This document shows positions 31,580 through 41,765 of a stretch of 64,000 nt of DNA, piece after piece. Source of the DNA: Pomphorhynchus laevis (Eukaryota > Acanthocephala > Palaeacanthocephala > Echinorhynchida > Pomphorhynchidae); NCBI GenBank assembly GCA_012934845.2, contig WNNJ02001601.1:116203-180202 (forward strand). Direction: 5' to 3'. How positions within the stretch are numbered: position 1 is the stretch's first letter; every line of letters starts with the position of its first letter. Position numbers and translations under genes: made by a program. The notes beneath the pieces were generated by a model. It was given only the letters and a program-made list of their open reading frames with translations. It had not been told where the DNA came from and made no database searches.

Positions 31580-34530
31580 CTGATGTGCAAAAGATTCCAA
31601 ACGCTGTGTCAACTGTCAGGCCCCGAATTGTCGCAATCAAACAACATCTTGTAATAATAATAACGAAGCCGAAATTATCCCAACAACTGTTACTGCAAGC
31701 TATTAAAGAATTGATTCTGCGAGCAATTTAACAATTAATACAGCCAGAAACACTGTATCCACGCTAAACTCAAATTTGTCACAACTCGATGAATTATCAG
31801 TAAGAATAAATGCCATTTACTACGAAGTAATACACTGGAGACCGAATTTATTCAACTTACCTAAATGCAACCTCACAAGGACATTTATCGAATTAATAAC
31901 GTCTCAGCTTGTTATTTTCAACAACAACATGGTTAAGGCAAACATGTCATTTAAAATAATGACGAGTTTGCCACAACTGATTCTCCAGAGAATTTCATCC
32001 CGCAAGGTCAGTGTCCTGAGAAAAACCCTTGAACGAAGGATAATGATGTGGAAAGATGGCTATATAAAAGCACTTCTTATCGAAGCACGTTTTCTTCAAC
32101 AAAATGACAGCCCCTGCCAACAACGAACTCAGATAATAACAGATAAAATTTTGCAGAATATCATAAAACTAACACATAACGGAAAATTTAAAGCGGTGAT
32201 GCGTCTACTGAGCAGTGGCGGGGAGAATTCAAAGATATTGCAGTTATCCGATAAATGTGGGAATATAACGGTATTTGAGAAGCTAAAAAGTCTGCATCCG
32301 AAACCATCCCCATTAGACGTTAAATGTCTTCTTCATTCAGATATTAATGGAAGTCATCAGTTTAGCAATGTAATTTTTCGGGACATTAACGCAGATGATG
32401 TTCAAAGAGCTCGAAACGTACCAACGGATGTGCAGGTCCTTCCGGACTGGATGCAAACCATTGGAGGTCAATGCTGACTCAATACGAACCTAAATCCAGA
32501 AATCTTGCAGATCAGGTAGCGGAATTTGCAATTCGCATTGCTACTGACATAATAGATGATGTCCAACTCGAAGCATACAAGGTATGCAGATTAATACCAC
32601 TAGATAAGTGTCCGGGAGTTCGACCTATAGGAATTGGGCAAGTCCTTCGTCGCATCGTCGGTAGAATAATTTCAAGCCGTATACGCAAGCAAGTAATAAC
32701 AGTTTCAGGCAAAACACAGCTATGTGCAGGTCAACGCTGCGGCACTGAGTTCGGAATACACTCTGTAAGAAATAAATATGAGAGATCTGATGAACACTGT
32801 ATTTTAATAATGGACGCTGAAAATGCATTTAATAGCATCAACAGATCAATCGCACTCGAGAATATGATCAGAGTATCTCCAAGTCTGTCGATAATCCTTG
32901 CAAATTGTTATTCCTCTCCTTCTACATTATCTGTACACAAAGATATAATTCTCTCTGAGGAAGGGTTCACCCAAGGTGATCCCCTTGCAATGTGTGCATA
33001 CGCAGCTGCTTTACTGCCTCTAATTCAAGACCTCAGAACTAGATTTCCTGATATTGTTCATCGGTGGTACTCAGACGACGGAGTATGCGTAGGGCACTAT
33101 GAAGATTTGTTATCGCTGTGGGACTATATCTACGATATAAGTCCAAGATACGGATTCCATTTAAATCCATTAAAATGTACCATCTTAATACATCAGGGTT
33201 ATTCATTCAGGGATGGCGAATGTTTTAAACAAAGAGGAGTACAAGTGTCAACTCGTGGTGTTAAGCTACTAGGCAGTTTTATAGGAGAATCAGACTACAT
33301 AAGGGAAAACGTTGAGAAAATGACTGAAAAGTGGGTTGTTCAAATCAAAACACTGAGAGAATTAGCCTTGATAGACAGTCAAGTCGCTTTTACAATGCTT
33401 ACTAAAGGCCTACAATTCCGATGGACGCACCTAAAACGCACCTGTTCACTAAACCCTGTATGGCTCTTCCGACTGGACACTACAATTTTTAATAAACTTG
33501 TACCTGCTATAACTGGTAAGATCAATCCTTATCAACAGTGGGAATCAATTCTACAACTACCGATTGGACTAGGTGGACTTGGCATAATGAAACCTAGTGT
33601 AAATACAATAACAGAGTATGAAAACTCCAAACGTATGTGTGCCCCCTTCTTAAATATCGAAGCAGCTCTATTGGATGATGAACAGCAACACATATCCTGC
33701 AAAATTAAACAAGAGAAAAAGGTAGCACAAAACGTGGAAGCACATACGGCTATAAGTAGCTTAAATTTGACACAGCTGAATTTACTCAAACACATCGCCG
33801 ATGCTCCCGGATCTTCACTGTGGTTAAACAGTTTTCCTTCTATCTACTATAAACGCGTCCTATCAAGACAACAATTCCAATACGCACTTGTAACACGCGT
33901 CGGATGGAGTCCAAACGATATTCCCGACAAATGCACTTATGGCGAAAAACACAATATCTCTCACGCCCAATCGTGTAAAATAGGAGGAATCCCCATCATT
34001 CGACATAATATTATACGCGATGTAATTGGTTAAGCTCTAAAGGATGTATGCTATAACGTATTAACCGAACCATGTCTTACACCAGTTCCTGAAGGGATGA
34101 TTTTTGAGAATGATTCTACCACAAAGGATAGATCTGCTAAGCTCGATTTAGTACGCAACGGTCTTTTTGGCGATTCGACGGAGCGGTCCTTCATGGACGT
34201 CTGTGTTTTCAATCCACTTGCTCAGTCTTACGCTTTGAATATACAGAGTTCACATACCTATCATGAAAACAGGAAACGGAGTAAGTACTTAGAGAGAGTT
34301 ACAAAACTCGAATGCGCCGGATTAATTCCTCTCACTTTCTCTACTGTAGAAAGCATAAGCCCATCTGCCAAAAATATGTTGACGATCATCGCAAGCAAGC
34401 AAGCCCGAAAGCATGGATCGACATACAGCGAGTGTGTAACTTCAATGTGAGCAGACGTTTCTTTCGCCCTCGCAAGATGCTCGTCCTTAGCATTACGTCG
34501 GTCTTCGGTAAGACAAATTCATTAACAATT
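31580..34530 (+). mobile_element. Family F: RT element with restriction-like-endonuclease type C-terminus (R2/NeSL/CRE group LINE, tentative)
   Basis: Three successive open pieces (31776-32477, 32471-34033, 34097-34450) form one collinear gene with a few breaks. The RT reads CRLIPLDKCPGVRPIGIG, QVLRRIVG, LIMDAENAFNSINR, GFTQGDPLAMC and WYSDDG (catalytic, about 33065). A conserved tail follows: LQLPIGLGGLGI, a finger-like C..-H-..-C segment followed by IRHN near 33990, LDLV near 34145 and SFMDVCVFNP near 34195. R2-type LINEs have the same order of CCHC, RHN, a PD-like site and DVxV. Protein families with this RT style occur in corals and other invertebrates. The 5' part and clear ends are missing. 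A second, shorter copy lies at 61950-62720. Confidence 0.65.
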
Positions 34531-34850
34531 AACTACAATCTTAATATTGTAACCTTCAACTAACTTGACCTATCATAATATATTGTACATATAGTACATT
34601 TTGCGTTTAAGCCCATTTACGGAAACTCTAAATGTAAATCTATTTAATAAATATTCTCTCATATAAATATATATAATTTCCAGCGGAAATTTCTGCCTCA
34701 TTTTTTTGATTTCAAAAAAATACCCTTGAGCATGAAGGAGCAGAACAATATAATCTGGATACAATCTTCAAAAAACAAGAGGAATTGTATCTGTTATTGT
34801 ATTTGTTTCCCTAATTGGGGAGATAGGGGTGGTAGTTCCCCAAATTCTGC
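34531..34850. other. AT-rich stretch with a dispersed repeat
   Basis: 34660-34752 matches the reverse complement of about 60085-60175 ('gcggaaatttctgcctcatt', 'gagcatgaaggagcagaa'). The family is unknown. The rest shows nothing. Confidence 0.45.
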
Positions 34851-34998
34851 AATTTATATATGAATATGAGGTATTTGCCATGGTGTGCTTTTAAAAGCGT
34901 TTTAAATGACATTCCTGTAACAACAATTTATATATGAATATGAGGTATTTGTCATTGTGTGCTTTTGAAAGCGTTTTAAATGAAATTCATGTAACAAC
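34851..34998. repeat. 74-bp tandem duplication
   Basis: 34851-34924 and 34925-34998 are two copies of one 74-base unit with a handful of differences. In the second copy a frame runs on into the MULE-like segment, so part of that gene was duplicated. Confidence 0.9.
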
Positions 34999-35313
34999 TA
35001 ATGTATGTGAAGGTTATAACAGAAGCTTGAATTCCGTATTTTATACTCCCATAAAGCTCTTAATACTCCCATGAAGTATTTTCTACTCTTATTTTCAAGA
35101 CACCCATCTCTTGTTAAGTTCATGATCGAGCTTCAAAAAAAAGATTTTATCAATGATGAAAAGAGTAAAATTTTACTTGACTTACACTTCAACATTCAAG
35201 ACACCCCGATCCCACTTTCCCCTCTTAAACAGATTATATTAACTGAAGATACAGTCGAAGATAAAGATCTTATTGAACTGATCACAAGAAGATATAATTG
35301 GCATCTTAATTAA
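34925..35313 (+). pseudogene. MULE-like transposase C-terminal fragment (tentative)
   Basis: The translated strand shows VTTNVCEGYNRSLNSVF (about 34990-35040) and then HPSLVKFMIELQKKDF (from 35101). The C-terminal part of MULE-type and related FLYWCH-associated transposases has the same order (TNN.VEGWHNRLN...HPSLW.F...L). The two parts lie in different frames, with a stop between. Alternatively 35100-35313 is a host 3'-terminal exon: a good 3' splice site (ttctactcttattttcaag) precedes it. The last open frame ends in YNWHLN. Confidence 0.4.
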
Positions 35314-35439
35314 AATTTTTGTTTATCTATATACATTTTATTGATTTTCTTCTATTTATTCTATTTTGAAATCAAACAAACTAAGGCCAAATCTTTCAAT
35401 ATCCGGATTAGGCTGCCCCTTAAACAAAATGAACTCATT

Positions 35440-35900
35440 TCATAAATAAAACCATTTTGGTATTAACCAACATGGTTTTAGAAGTGATCATTTTACTGTC
35501 ACAAATCCGCAAGTTGTGCAGAACTCATGGGCCAATTTAGTTGATAAAGGAGCTTGTGTTGATCATTATTCTGTCAATTCTACCAAATGTTCTTTTATGC
35601 TTGTTCGGAGTCGACAGAGTACATGGACGATTCTTCGCAACACACTACACGTATTACACGGGCTAATGGATGTTAGATCAGGTCAATGGCTGCGTGGTCA
35701 TTCGTTAGTGCTCAATACACACAAAAAATTGTACGCTCAAAAAATGTCCAGTTAAATCGAAGGGTCGTGAATCTATGTAATGAGTCGAACGAGACAATGA
35801 TTCGTTCCCGTACAATTAAGGAATTTCGGAAGAAAATTTTATGTAATTAATTTGTTTTACTTTTTGGTGACGCTACTTTGAGCTCTGCTATGTTGTCTTG
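35440..35900 (+). mobile_element. Decayed C-type LINE fragment, RT scrap joined to the 3' end
   Basis: 35464-35560 encodes NQHGFRSDHFTVTN, an RT block. From 35600 the C-terminal region follows (RGHSLVLNTHK, NRRVVNLCNES), and near 35870-35900 a 3' end like that of C1 ('tgacgctactttgagc'). A large internal part is deleted. Confidence 0.65.
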
Positions 35901-36147
35901 TAATAATAACTCTATGATGTCAAATGTAATGCCAAATATAATATGTAATATTATGCCATGTAATGTCATATAGTGTAATGTCAACTATATAATACTATTT
36001 ATTATCAGCTATCTAAGTCTATGTATTTTATATTTTTAAAAATTAAAAAACAATGTTTAATTAAATTTAAATAATTAAATAATAATAAATAACCAATTAA
36101 AAACAAAAAGATATACAAAAAAAAAGATTTATTTTAACGCGGCAAAT

Positions 36148-36163
36148 GCGTGCCAGCGCACGC
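36148..36163 (-). promoter_or_regulatory. 3' stem-loop of family B LINE
   Basis: GCGTGC and GCACGC pair perfectly around a 4-base loop. The same hairpin lies at 57052-57067 in the second B copy and, with paired changes, in family A. It directly precedes the 'atttgcc..gttaaaataaa' end. Confidence 0.6.
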
Positions 36164-36195
36164 TTACATGACCACAACAAAAACAAAACTGTGAA

Positions 36196-39093
36196 TCAGG
36201 CGTCGAGAAGGTGTGAACGGAGGAGGTGTTTGAATGTGATAAAAGAGGGAGCGCGGCGGACGTCGAGAGGGAGTTGATTCCAGGCGAGTGAGGCGGCGAC
36301 GAGGAAGGATCGGAGACCGTAGTTGTTGGAGTAATTAGGAACGTGGAGTAAGAGGGTATGACAGGAACGAAGCGATAGCGAGGTGGGGCGAGTATCGTCT
36401 AAGAAAGGAAGGTTGATGAACGATGGGGAGCCGACAGCGATGAGACGAAAAGTAATGAGAAGAAGGCGGAGTTTGATGCGGATGTGGATGGTGGGCCAGG
36501 AGAGTTGGGCAAAATATGTGGATGTGTGGTCGAAGCGACGGAGGCGAAAGAGCACTCGAACGGCGGTGTTGATTATTCGTTGTAGGGGTAGGATGATGGA
36601 TTTTGGAGAATTGGCGAAAAGGCTAAGGCAGTAATCGATTTTAGGGAAAAGAAGCGATGAAAGAAGAGACATACAAGAACGGAAGTCGATAAGGGGGCGG
36701 ATACGGCGGATGTCACGAAGAATTAAGTTAGACGAGCGGACCTTGTCACGGACGAAGGGTTTAAGGGAAAGGTGATCATCGAAATGGAAGCCTAAGAAAG
36801 TGAGATTGTGGACTACAGGGATGATCGATGAGGCAAAAGATACAATGGGAGGAGATATGCTTGGTTTACGGGGAAGGATCCACATTATTTTGGACTTTTC
36901 GGCGTTTAGAACGAGATGGAGATTGGAGAGACGCTTGTAGATAGAAGAGAGACAGTTGGAGGCAGAAATGGCGATATCGTGTATGCGATGTGCGGGTGCA
37001 TGAGCATAGATTAGAATGTCATCGGCGTATTGCATGACGTTAAAGGAGTAAGGTTTGATAAATGGAGAGAGATCGCCAAGCAAAAGAGAGAAAAGCAGGG
37101 GACCTAGGACTGAACCTTGTGGAACCCCGCAAAAAATAGGGATGGGAGGGGAGGATGATGAATTAGAACAGACGCGAAAGGAACGGTCGGATAGATATGA
37201 GGCGAACCAAGCTACGGAGGAGGAAGAAAAGCCGTAATCATAACGAAGGCGAGAAAGGAGGACGGAGTGGTCGACAATGTCGAATGCGGAGGAGAGGTCC
37301 AGGGAGATGAGAACACTATATAGAGCCTTGTCTCGAGAAATGAGTAAGTCGTTGTACACTTTTATGCATGCGATTTCTGTCGAGTGATTAGAGCGGAAAG
37401 CGGATTGGAAAGGAGGGTACAGATTGGATGAGGAGAGATAAGCGTTGATTTGTATTAAGATGAGGCGTTCTAAGAGCTTAGAAAGAGTAGGGAGTAGTGA
37501 AATGGGGCGATAGCTAGAAGGAAGGGAGGGGTCGAGCGATTGTTTCTTAAGGAGGGGACGAACGATTGCGGATTTCCAGTGTGAAGGGAAGATACGACTG
37601 CGGATGGACGAGTTAAACAAGGTTGTGAGAAATGGGGATATCGATGAGCATATAGATTTTAATATGTGGGTAGGCAGGGGATCGGCAGGTGAGGTTTTGT
37701 TGGGCAAGGACATGAGGACAGATGATACTTCTGTAGGTGATACAGGGAGAAGATGAAAGAGTTCGGGAAGGATGAGAGTAGACTGGGCAGAGTGGGATAG
37801 GATGGAGACCGGGGTGTGAGAGAGCAGCGTGGATACTTTAGTCTGGAGAAATGACGAATAATCATTAGCATTGATGTTGCAAGGCGTAGAGGAACGAGCC
37901 AGGATTGAGTTAAAAGTATGCCAGAGAGTCTTAGAGTTGAATGAAGTGATGATTTTATGCTGCCAGAAGGAGTTGCATTTGGTACGTAGTAGGTTGAGAT
38001 GAGACCGGCGAAGAGCAAGATAGGAATCACGGAAAGACGGAGTGATCGAGCGGAAATCGCGTCTGAGAGAGCGGTGATAGACTCGAAAAGCATGGCGGAG
38101 TCGACGCTTTGAGAGTAGGCATTGGATGTCAAACCATGGGGCACGGTGCAAGCGACGGTGTGGGTGAGACTTGAAGGGCAAGAGAATATCGAGAGTGGAT
38201 GTGAGTTCAGAGTCGAAAAGAAAGGCGAGATCGTGAGGAGATGAATATGTTATTGTGGGTAATGATAGAGACGATTTGAGTAAGGCAGAGCGGAGAAGGG
38301 AGAGGTCAAGATTTCTCCAAGGGCGACGTAGGATTGTAGGTGTGTGAGGAGGGGTGTGGTTGCGAGCGAGATCAAGGGTGATAAGAAAGTGATCGGATAG
38401 ACCAGGATCAGAGATGGACAGTGAGGTGTGGGCAGCAAAATGATCGGGGACAGCGATGATGTCGAGTGCCCCGCCAAGTATATGTGTGGGGGCAGTGGAG
38501 ATTAGTTTGTAATTGTAGTTGGATAGAATGTTGATGAAGCGGATGGAATCTGTGGAAGAGGGGCGGTCTAGGCGGATATTGAAGTCGCCTAGAACGAGTG
38601 AAGGGATTGAGGACAAAGAACAATGAGAAAGGAGGTCAGCGAGTTCGGTAAAAAATAAGGCTGTAGGAGCTGATGAACCAGGACGGTATACAATGGCGAG
38701 ATCTAGAGTGATCGGGTTAGAATAACGACAAGTGAGCAATTCAAAAGAGCAAGGACTGAAAGGGGGATTGATTTTGCGAAGAGACGCTGGGTGACGCGCG
38801 AATGCGACGATGCCGCCATGATTAGAGGATTTAGAAGGGCATGAGCTGAGGGGGCGGGCGGATTCGACTAGGGAGCAACCGGCAGAGAGCAGACGGCGAA
38901 TGGAAAGGTCGTCGGAATCTGAGTGCCAGGATTCGGTGAGGCAGAAGAGATCGATGGATTGCTTGGTGAATAGGTTGAGGATAAGATCGGATTTATTGAG
39001 AATAGATCTAGTGTTGAGGAGACCGAGGCGGAAACCGTGTGCTGTGGCGAAAGAGACTAGTGGAGAAGACACATAGGAGAGATGGAGCGCCAT
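36196..39093 (-). CDS. ORF2 of family B LINE: APE endonuclease and reverse transcriptase, intact
   Basis: The 965-residue protein starts at the ATG at 39093 inside the end of ORF1. The endonuclease has LGLLNTRSILNKSD, LTESWHSDSDD near residue 53, LVLGDFNIRLD near 167 and GLSDHFLITLD near 235. The RT has SYRPISLLPTLSKLLERL, SAFRSNHSTEIACIKVYNDL, SLDLSSAFDIVDHS and CGVPQGSVLGPLLFSLLLG. Catalytic QYADDILIY lies near 687, followed by LGFHFDDHLSLKPF. The C-terminal part ends in RSFLVAASLAWNQLPLDVR and a basic tail. All catalytic residues expected for both enzymes are present. It nicks the target and primes reverse transcription of the element RNA. Confidence 0.88.
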   Translation of the reverse strand: MALHLSYVSSPLVSFATAHGFRLGLLNTRSILNKSDLILNLFTKQSIDLFCLTESWHSDSDDLSIRRLLSAGCSLVESARPLSSCPSKSSNHGGIVAFARHPASLRKINPPFSPCSFELLTCRYSNPITLDLAIVYRPGSSAPTALFFTELADLLSHCSLSSIPSLVLGDFNIRLDRPSSTDSIRFINILSNYNYKLISTAPTHILGGALDIIAVPDHFAAHTSLSISDPGLSDHFLITLDLARNHTPPHTPTILRRPWRNLDLSLLRSALLKSSLSLPTITYSSPHDLAFLFDSELTSTLDILLPFKSHPHRRLHRAPWFDIQCLLSKRRLRHAFRVYHRSLRRDFRSITPSFRDSYLALRRSHLNLLRTKCNSFWQHKIITSFNSKTLWHTFNSILARSSTPCNINANDYSSFLQTKVSTLLSHTPVSILSHSAQSTLILPELFHLLPVSPTEVSSVLMSLPNKTSPADPLPTHILKSICSSISPFLTTLFNSSIRSRIFPSHWKSAIVRPLLKKQSLDPSLPSSYRPISLLPTLSKLLERLILIQINAYLSSSNLYPPFQSAFRSNHSTEIACIKVYNDLLISRDKALYSVLISLDLSSAFDIVDHSVLLSRLRYDYGFSSSSVAWFASYLSDRSFRVCSNSSSSPPIPIFCGVPQGSVLGPLLFSLLLGDLSPFIKPYSFNVMQYADDILIYAHAPAHRIHDIAISASNCLSSIYKRLSNLHLVLNAEKSKIMWILPRKPSISPPIVSFASSIIPVVHNLTFLGFHFDDHLSLKPFVRDKVRSSNLILRDIRRIRPLIDFRSCMSLLSSLLFPKIDYCLSLFANSPKSIILPLQRIINTAVRVLFRLRRFDHTSTYFAQLSWPTIHIRIKLRLLLITFRLIAVGSPSFINLPFLDDTRPTSLSLRSCHTLLLHVPNYSNNYGLRSFLVAASLAWNQLPLDVRRAPSFITFKHLLRSHLLDA

Positions 39094-40454
39094 CGAATTT
39101 TTGGACGGGTGTGGACAATTTGAAAATTTCCGTCTATGTTTCGGATGGCGAGTGAAGTTTCGCCGTTTTCCTCGCGACGACGTTTTTCGATGCGGGCTGA
39201 AGAGATTTGAGCGATTTCGGAAGGGGCGCGATCGGGGAAAATTCGAGTGGTTGAAGATGACATGAGTTTGAATCGTTGAGAGAGGACAGAAGACGCGTGA
39301 GAGCGATGCTTGAAAACAATTTTTAGGAGAGGGGGCTGGGAAGGATTAGATTGAGAAGATTTGTTTAGACGGATGAATGCGACTGGAGAAATGTCCTTGA
39401 AAAAGGATGGTTTATCCGCAGGAACAATAGACGAGAGGATGGATCTGAAGGCGGAAACATCGTGGTCCAGACGTGCTTGTGGAGATAAGGAGTTAGAAGG
39501 CGTGATATTAGTAACAATGACGCAACGATCGCGAGAAGCAAAGCGCTTCCGTAAAGGAGGACGACTGACGTGAGTAGGTGAGATCACGATAGAAGAGCTG
39601 GCAGTTGATGATTTGGAGGGATTTGGTTTGACGACGGGAGACATAGAGGATAATGATAATAAAGCGGGTGGCAAGCGATGTGAGGAAAGGTTATGAGTGG
39701 AAGGATAGTGGAGGCTGGTGGAGGTGATTTTAATTGATGGATGCGAGTTATTGAGAAACGAGACAGGAAGGACGGGACGTGGGGTGTCGGGGAGTGAACA
39801 TACATTAGTTGTAACAATTTGCGGCTCCGTCACTGTATCGGTAGATTTATTATAAACTTGACAAAATCCATCTTGCTGCGATACAATTTGCGGCTCCTTC
39901 AGATTATCTGATAATGGATTATCTGATGATGACGTAGAAACGCGATGAGGGGTAGAAATGTAAGGTGATTTATCTGATACGACAAAAGAAATACTGGGTT
40001 GCAAATGGTCAATGACAGTAACATCAGAAGATTGAGCTGATTGATTGGGCAAAATTGAAGGATGTATAGTAATACCTGTAGAAGAGATGGGAGATTTGGC
40101 ATTCTTAGAGGCAATCGAATGCGGGAGAATTGGGAATCGAGGTTGAGACTTATTACAATACGAAGAGGCATGTGTGGACATCGCTGCATTGCCAGATAGT
40201 TTCAATATATTTGTCTTGAGACTCTCTATTTCACTCTTCATCGTATTTATCATCTTAGCCGAACAGTAGCCACAGTAGAATTCGTTGTCTGCAAGGCAAG
40301 ATGCCTGGGATTCTGAAGTCCAAATACTTACCCACGTGTGACAATCATTGTTTGAGCAAAGGACTTGTTGTTCAGATCCATTGGAAACATCTCTAACATC
40401 GGTGTTGGACGCAACATGGTTGGGAACTTGAGACTTTTGTTTTTTCCGACCCAT
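39057..40454 (-). CDS. ORF1 of family B LINE: PHD-like finger and RNA-binding protein, intact
   Basis: The 465-residue protein starts with basic MGRKKQKSQVPN. A finger-like motif lies near residues 33-70: CSNNDCHTWVSIW, then FYCGYC. A coiled stretch follows (SEIESLKTNILKL), then a long Ser/Pro/Thr-rich region. A C-terminal fold from about 300 has RDRCVIVTNITPSN, AFIRLNKSS, PLLKIVFKHRSHASSVL and RIFPDRAPSEIAQ, ending in TSLAIRNIDGNFQIVHTR. This is the same layout as ORF1 in families A and C. It probably binds element RNA in a cytoplasmic particle with ORF2. Confidence 0.8.
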   Translation of the reverse strand: MGRKKQKSQVPNHVASNTDVRDVSNGSEQQVLCSNNDCHTWVSIWTSESQASCLADNEFYCGYCSAKMINTMKSEIESLKTNILKLSGNAAMSTHASSYCNKSQPRFPILPHSIASKNAKSPISSTGITIHPSILPNQSAQSSDVTVIDHLQPSISFVVSDKSPYISTPHRVSTSSSDNPLSDNLKEPQIVSQQDGFCQVYNKSTDTVTEPQIVTTNVCSLPDTPRPVLPVSFLNNSHPSIKITSTSLHYPSTHNLSSHRLPPALLSLSSMSPVVKPNPSKSSTASSSIVISPTHVSRPPLRKRFASRDRCVIVTNITPSNSLSPQARLDHDVSAFRSILSSIVPADKPSFFKDISPVAFIRLNKSSQSNPSQPPLLKIVFKHRSHASSVLSQRFKLMSSSTTRIFPDRAPSEIAQISSARIEKRRREENGETSLAIRNIDGNFQIVHTRPKIRWRSISPMCLLH

Positions 40455-40659
40455 TTGTATATAGTCGTTTGATTCGTGATTTTATTCTCCTCGTTGTATG
40501 TATATTAGATTGTATGTTATTTATTGTAGATGACGGCAGATGACGGGAGTCTCTGTATATACGATATACAATATACATATTTCTGTATATACGATATACA
40601 GAAAGTAAAAAAACAAACCATTGTGTTAAAATCATATAATCTATCCTGTTGGTAGGATA

Positions 40660-41765
40660 GATTGGAACCCGTAAATGATTAAATTTTCGAATAAAAAATT
40701 GTTCGAGGGTTAACCCCTGTAAATGTGCTCACATGTCCATCGAAAACAATTAAAATTGTTTTTTTAACAATTCCTGTTTTGATTGATCTTTCTATAAGTT
40801 TCAAGCTTAGAACATTAGTATTCTGTATAACAATGTACCTACAGTTAAATTTTAATTCTTCGAACTTAAAATTCTTTATTGATAGACAAAAAATGCTGTG
40901 AGCACCCAGAAAGCTCACAGCGTTCACAAGGGAAGAGGGTAAATCATTCCATATGTTACACGCTCGGTGGGAAAGTCGAAATTTTTTAGATAATTTTCCA
41001 TGGTACAAAATATCTATACAAAGAGAATGTTCTCTTCTTCCTTTTCATACTTTGAGATTTCATCTTTCGTACATGAAAATGCGACCGGTGCAGCATATTC
41101 GATCAATGGTTGAAACTTAGCCTTGTATAATATGGTCAATGACTGGGGATTCGGTGCGGAGAAACAACTCCTAATTATATGCATCATCCGACTAGCTGCG
41201 CTGCATGCACGCATTGTATTCTCTCGCGTTTTAGAAGATCGGTGCACTGTGACGCCAAGGTCTTGAACATGTTCCATTTCCACAATACAGTCACTTCCAA
41301 TTAATAGCTTGTTTTTAAACTATTTTTGCCGAAACCCAAGTGTACACACTTGGACACATTTAAGTGGATACCCGTTAATTTAGACCAACCATGTACTACA
41401 TTTAGTGCCTTCTGCAAACACACAATACCTTCTAGATCCTTAATGGTTCTCTATAATTTCAGGTCATCTGCAAAAGCCAAGAACCCGCAAGGCTTTGATC
41501 TAACTAGCTCATCCAAAAAGGTATTTATGAATATGTTGAAGAGGACTGGACCCAAGACAGACCCTTGAGGTACACCGATAGATACTTTTCGAGGTAATGA
41601 TAAAGATTAACCTACGCGTACGCGAAAAAGGCGGTCGCGTAAAAAATTCTGAATTCAATTTATTAGCCATTTATCAGTTTGATACGATTACAGAACGCCA
41701 AGCAACATCACGTGCGGAACACGATCAAATGCCACTTCCTCACTTAAAGTTTAAAATGTGAATAG
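40660..41765 (-). mobile_element. Family D: decayed CR1-like LINE, 3' half
   Basis: The minus strand reads GVPQGSVLGPVLFNIFIN near 41560, then FADDLKL near 41470. VQDLGVTVHRSSKTRENT and PLIEYAAPVAFSC follow (41014-41283), then the C-terminal HRACNIWNDLPSSLVNAV (40679-41008). Frames are broken several times. It abuts the 5' end of the B element, with a 10-bp hairpin at 40638-40663 at the border. Confidence 0.7.

Larger units (their letters stand above)
36115..40610 (-). mobile_element. L2/CR1-group LINE, family B, full-length copy with both ORFs open
   Basis: The element runs on the minus strand from a leader with two 'tgtatatacgatatac' words (40552-40601) through ORF1 and ORF2. It ends at a 3' stem-loop (36148-36163) and an A-rich end near 36115-36125. 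Both frames are uninterrupted and overlap by 37 bases. Base composition is clearly more GC-rich than the surroundings. This is the only LINE here with no visible defect. Confidence 0.85.

Noticed and set aside
36100-40605. 'gatatac' at about 36109 and 40595 as a target duplication of the B element
   Set aside because: The word also occurs elsewhere in the B leader as part of its palindromic repeats, so it is not informative.
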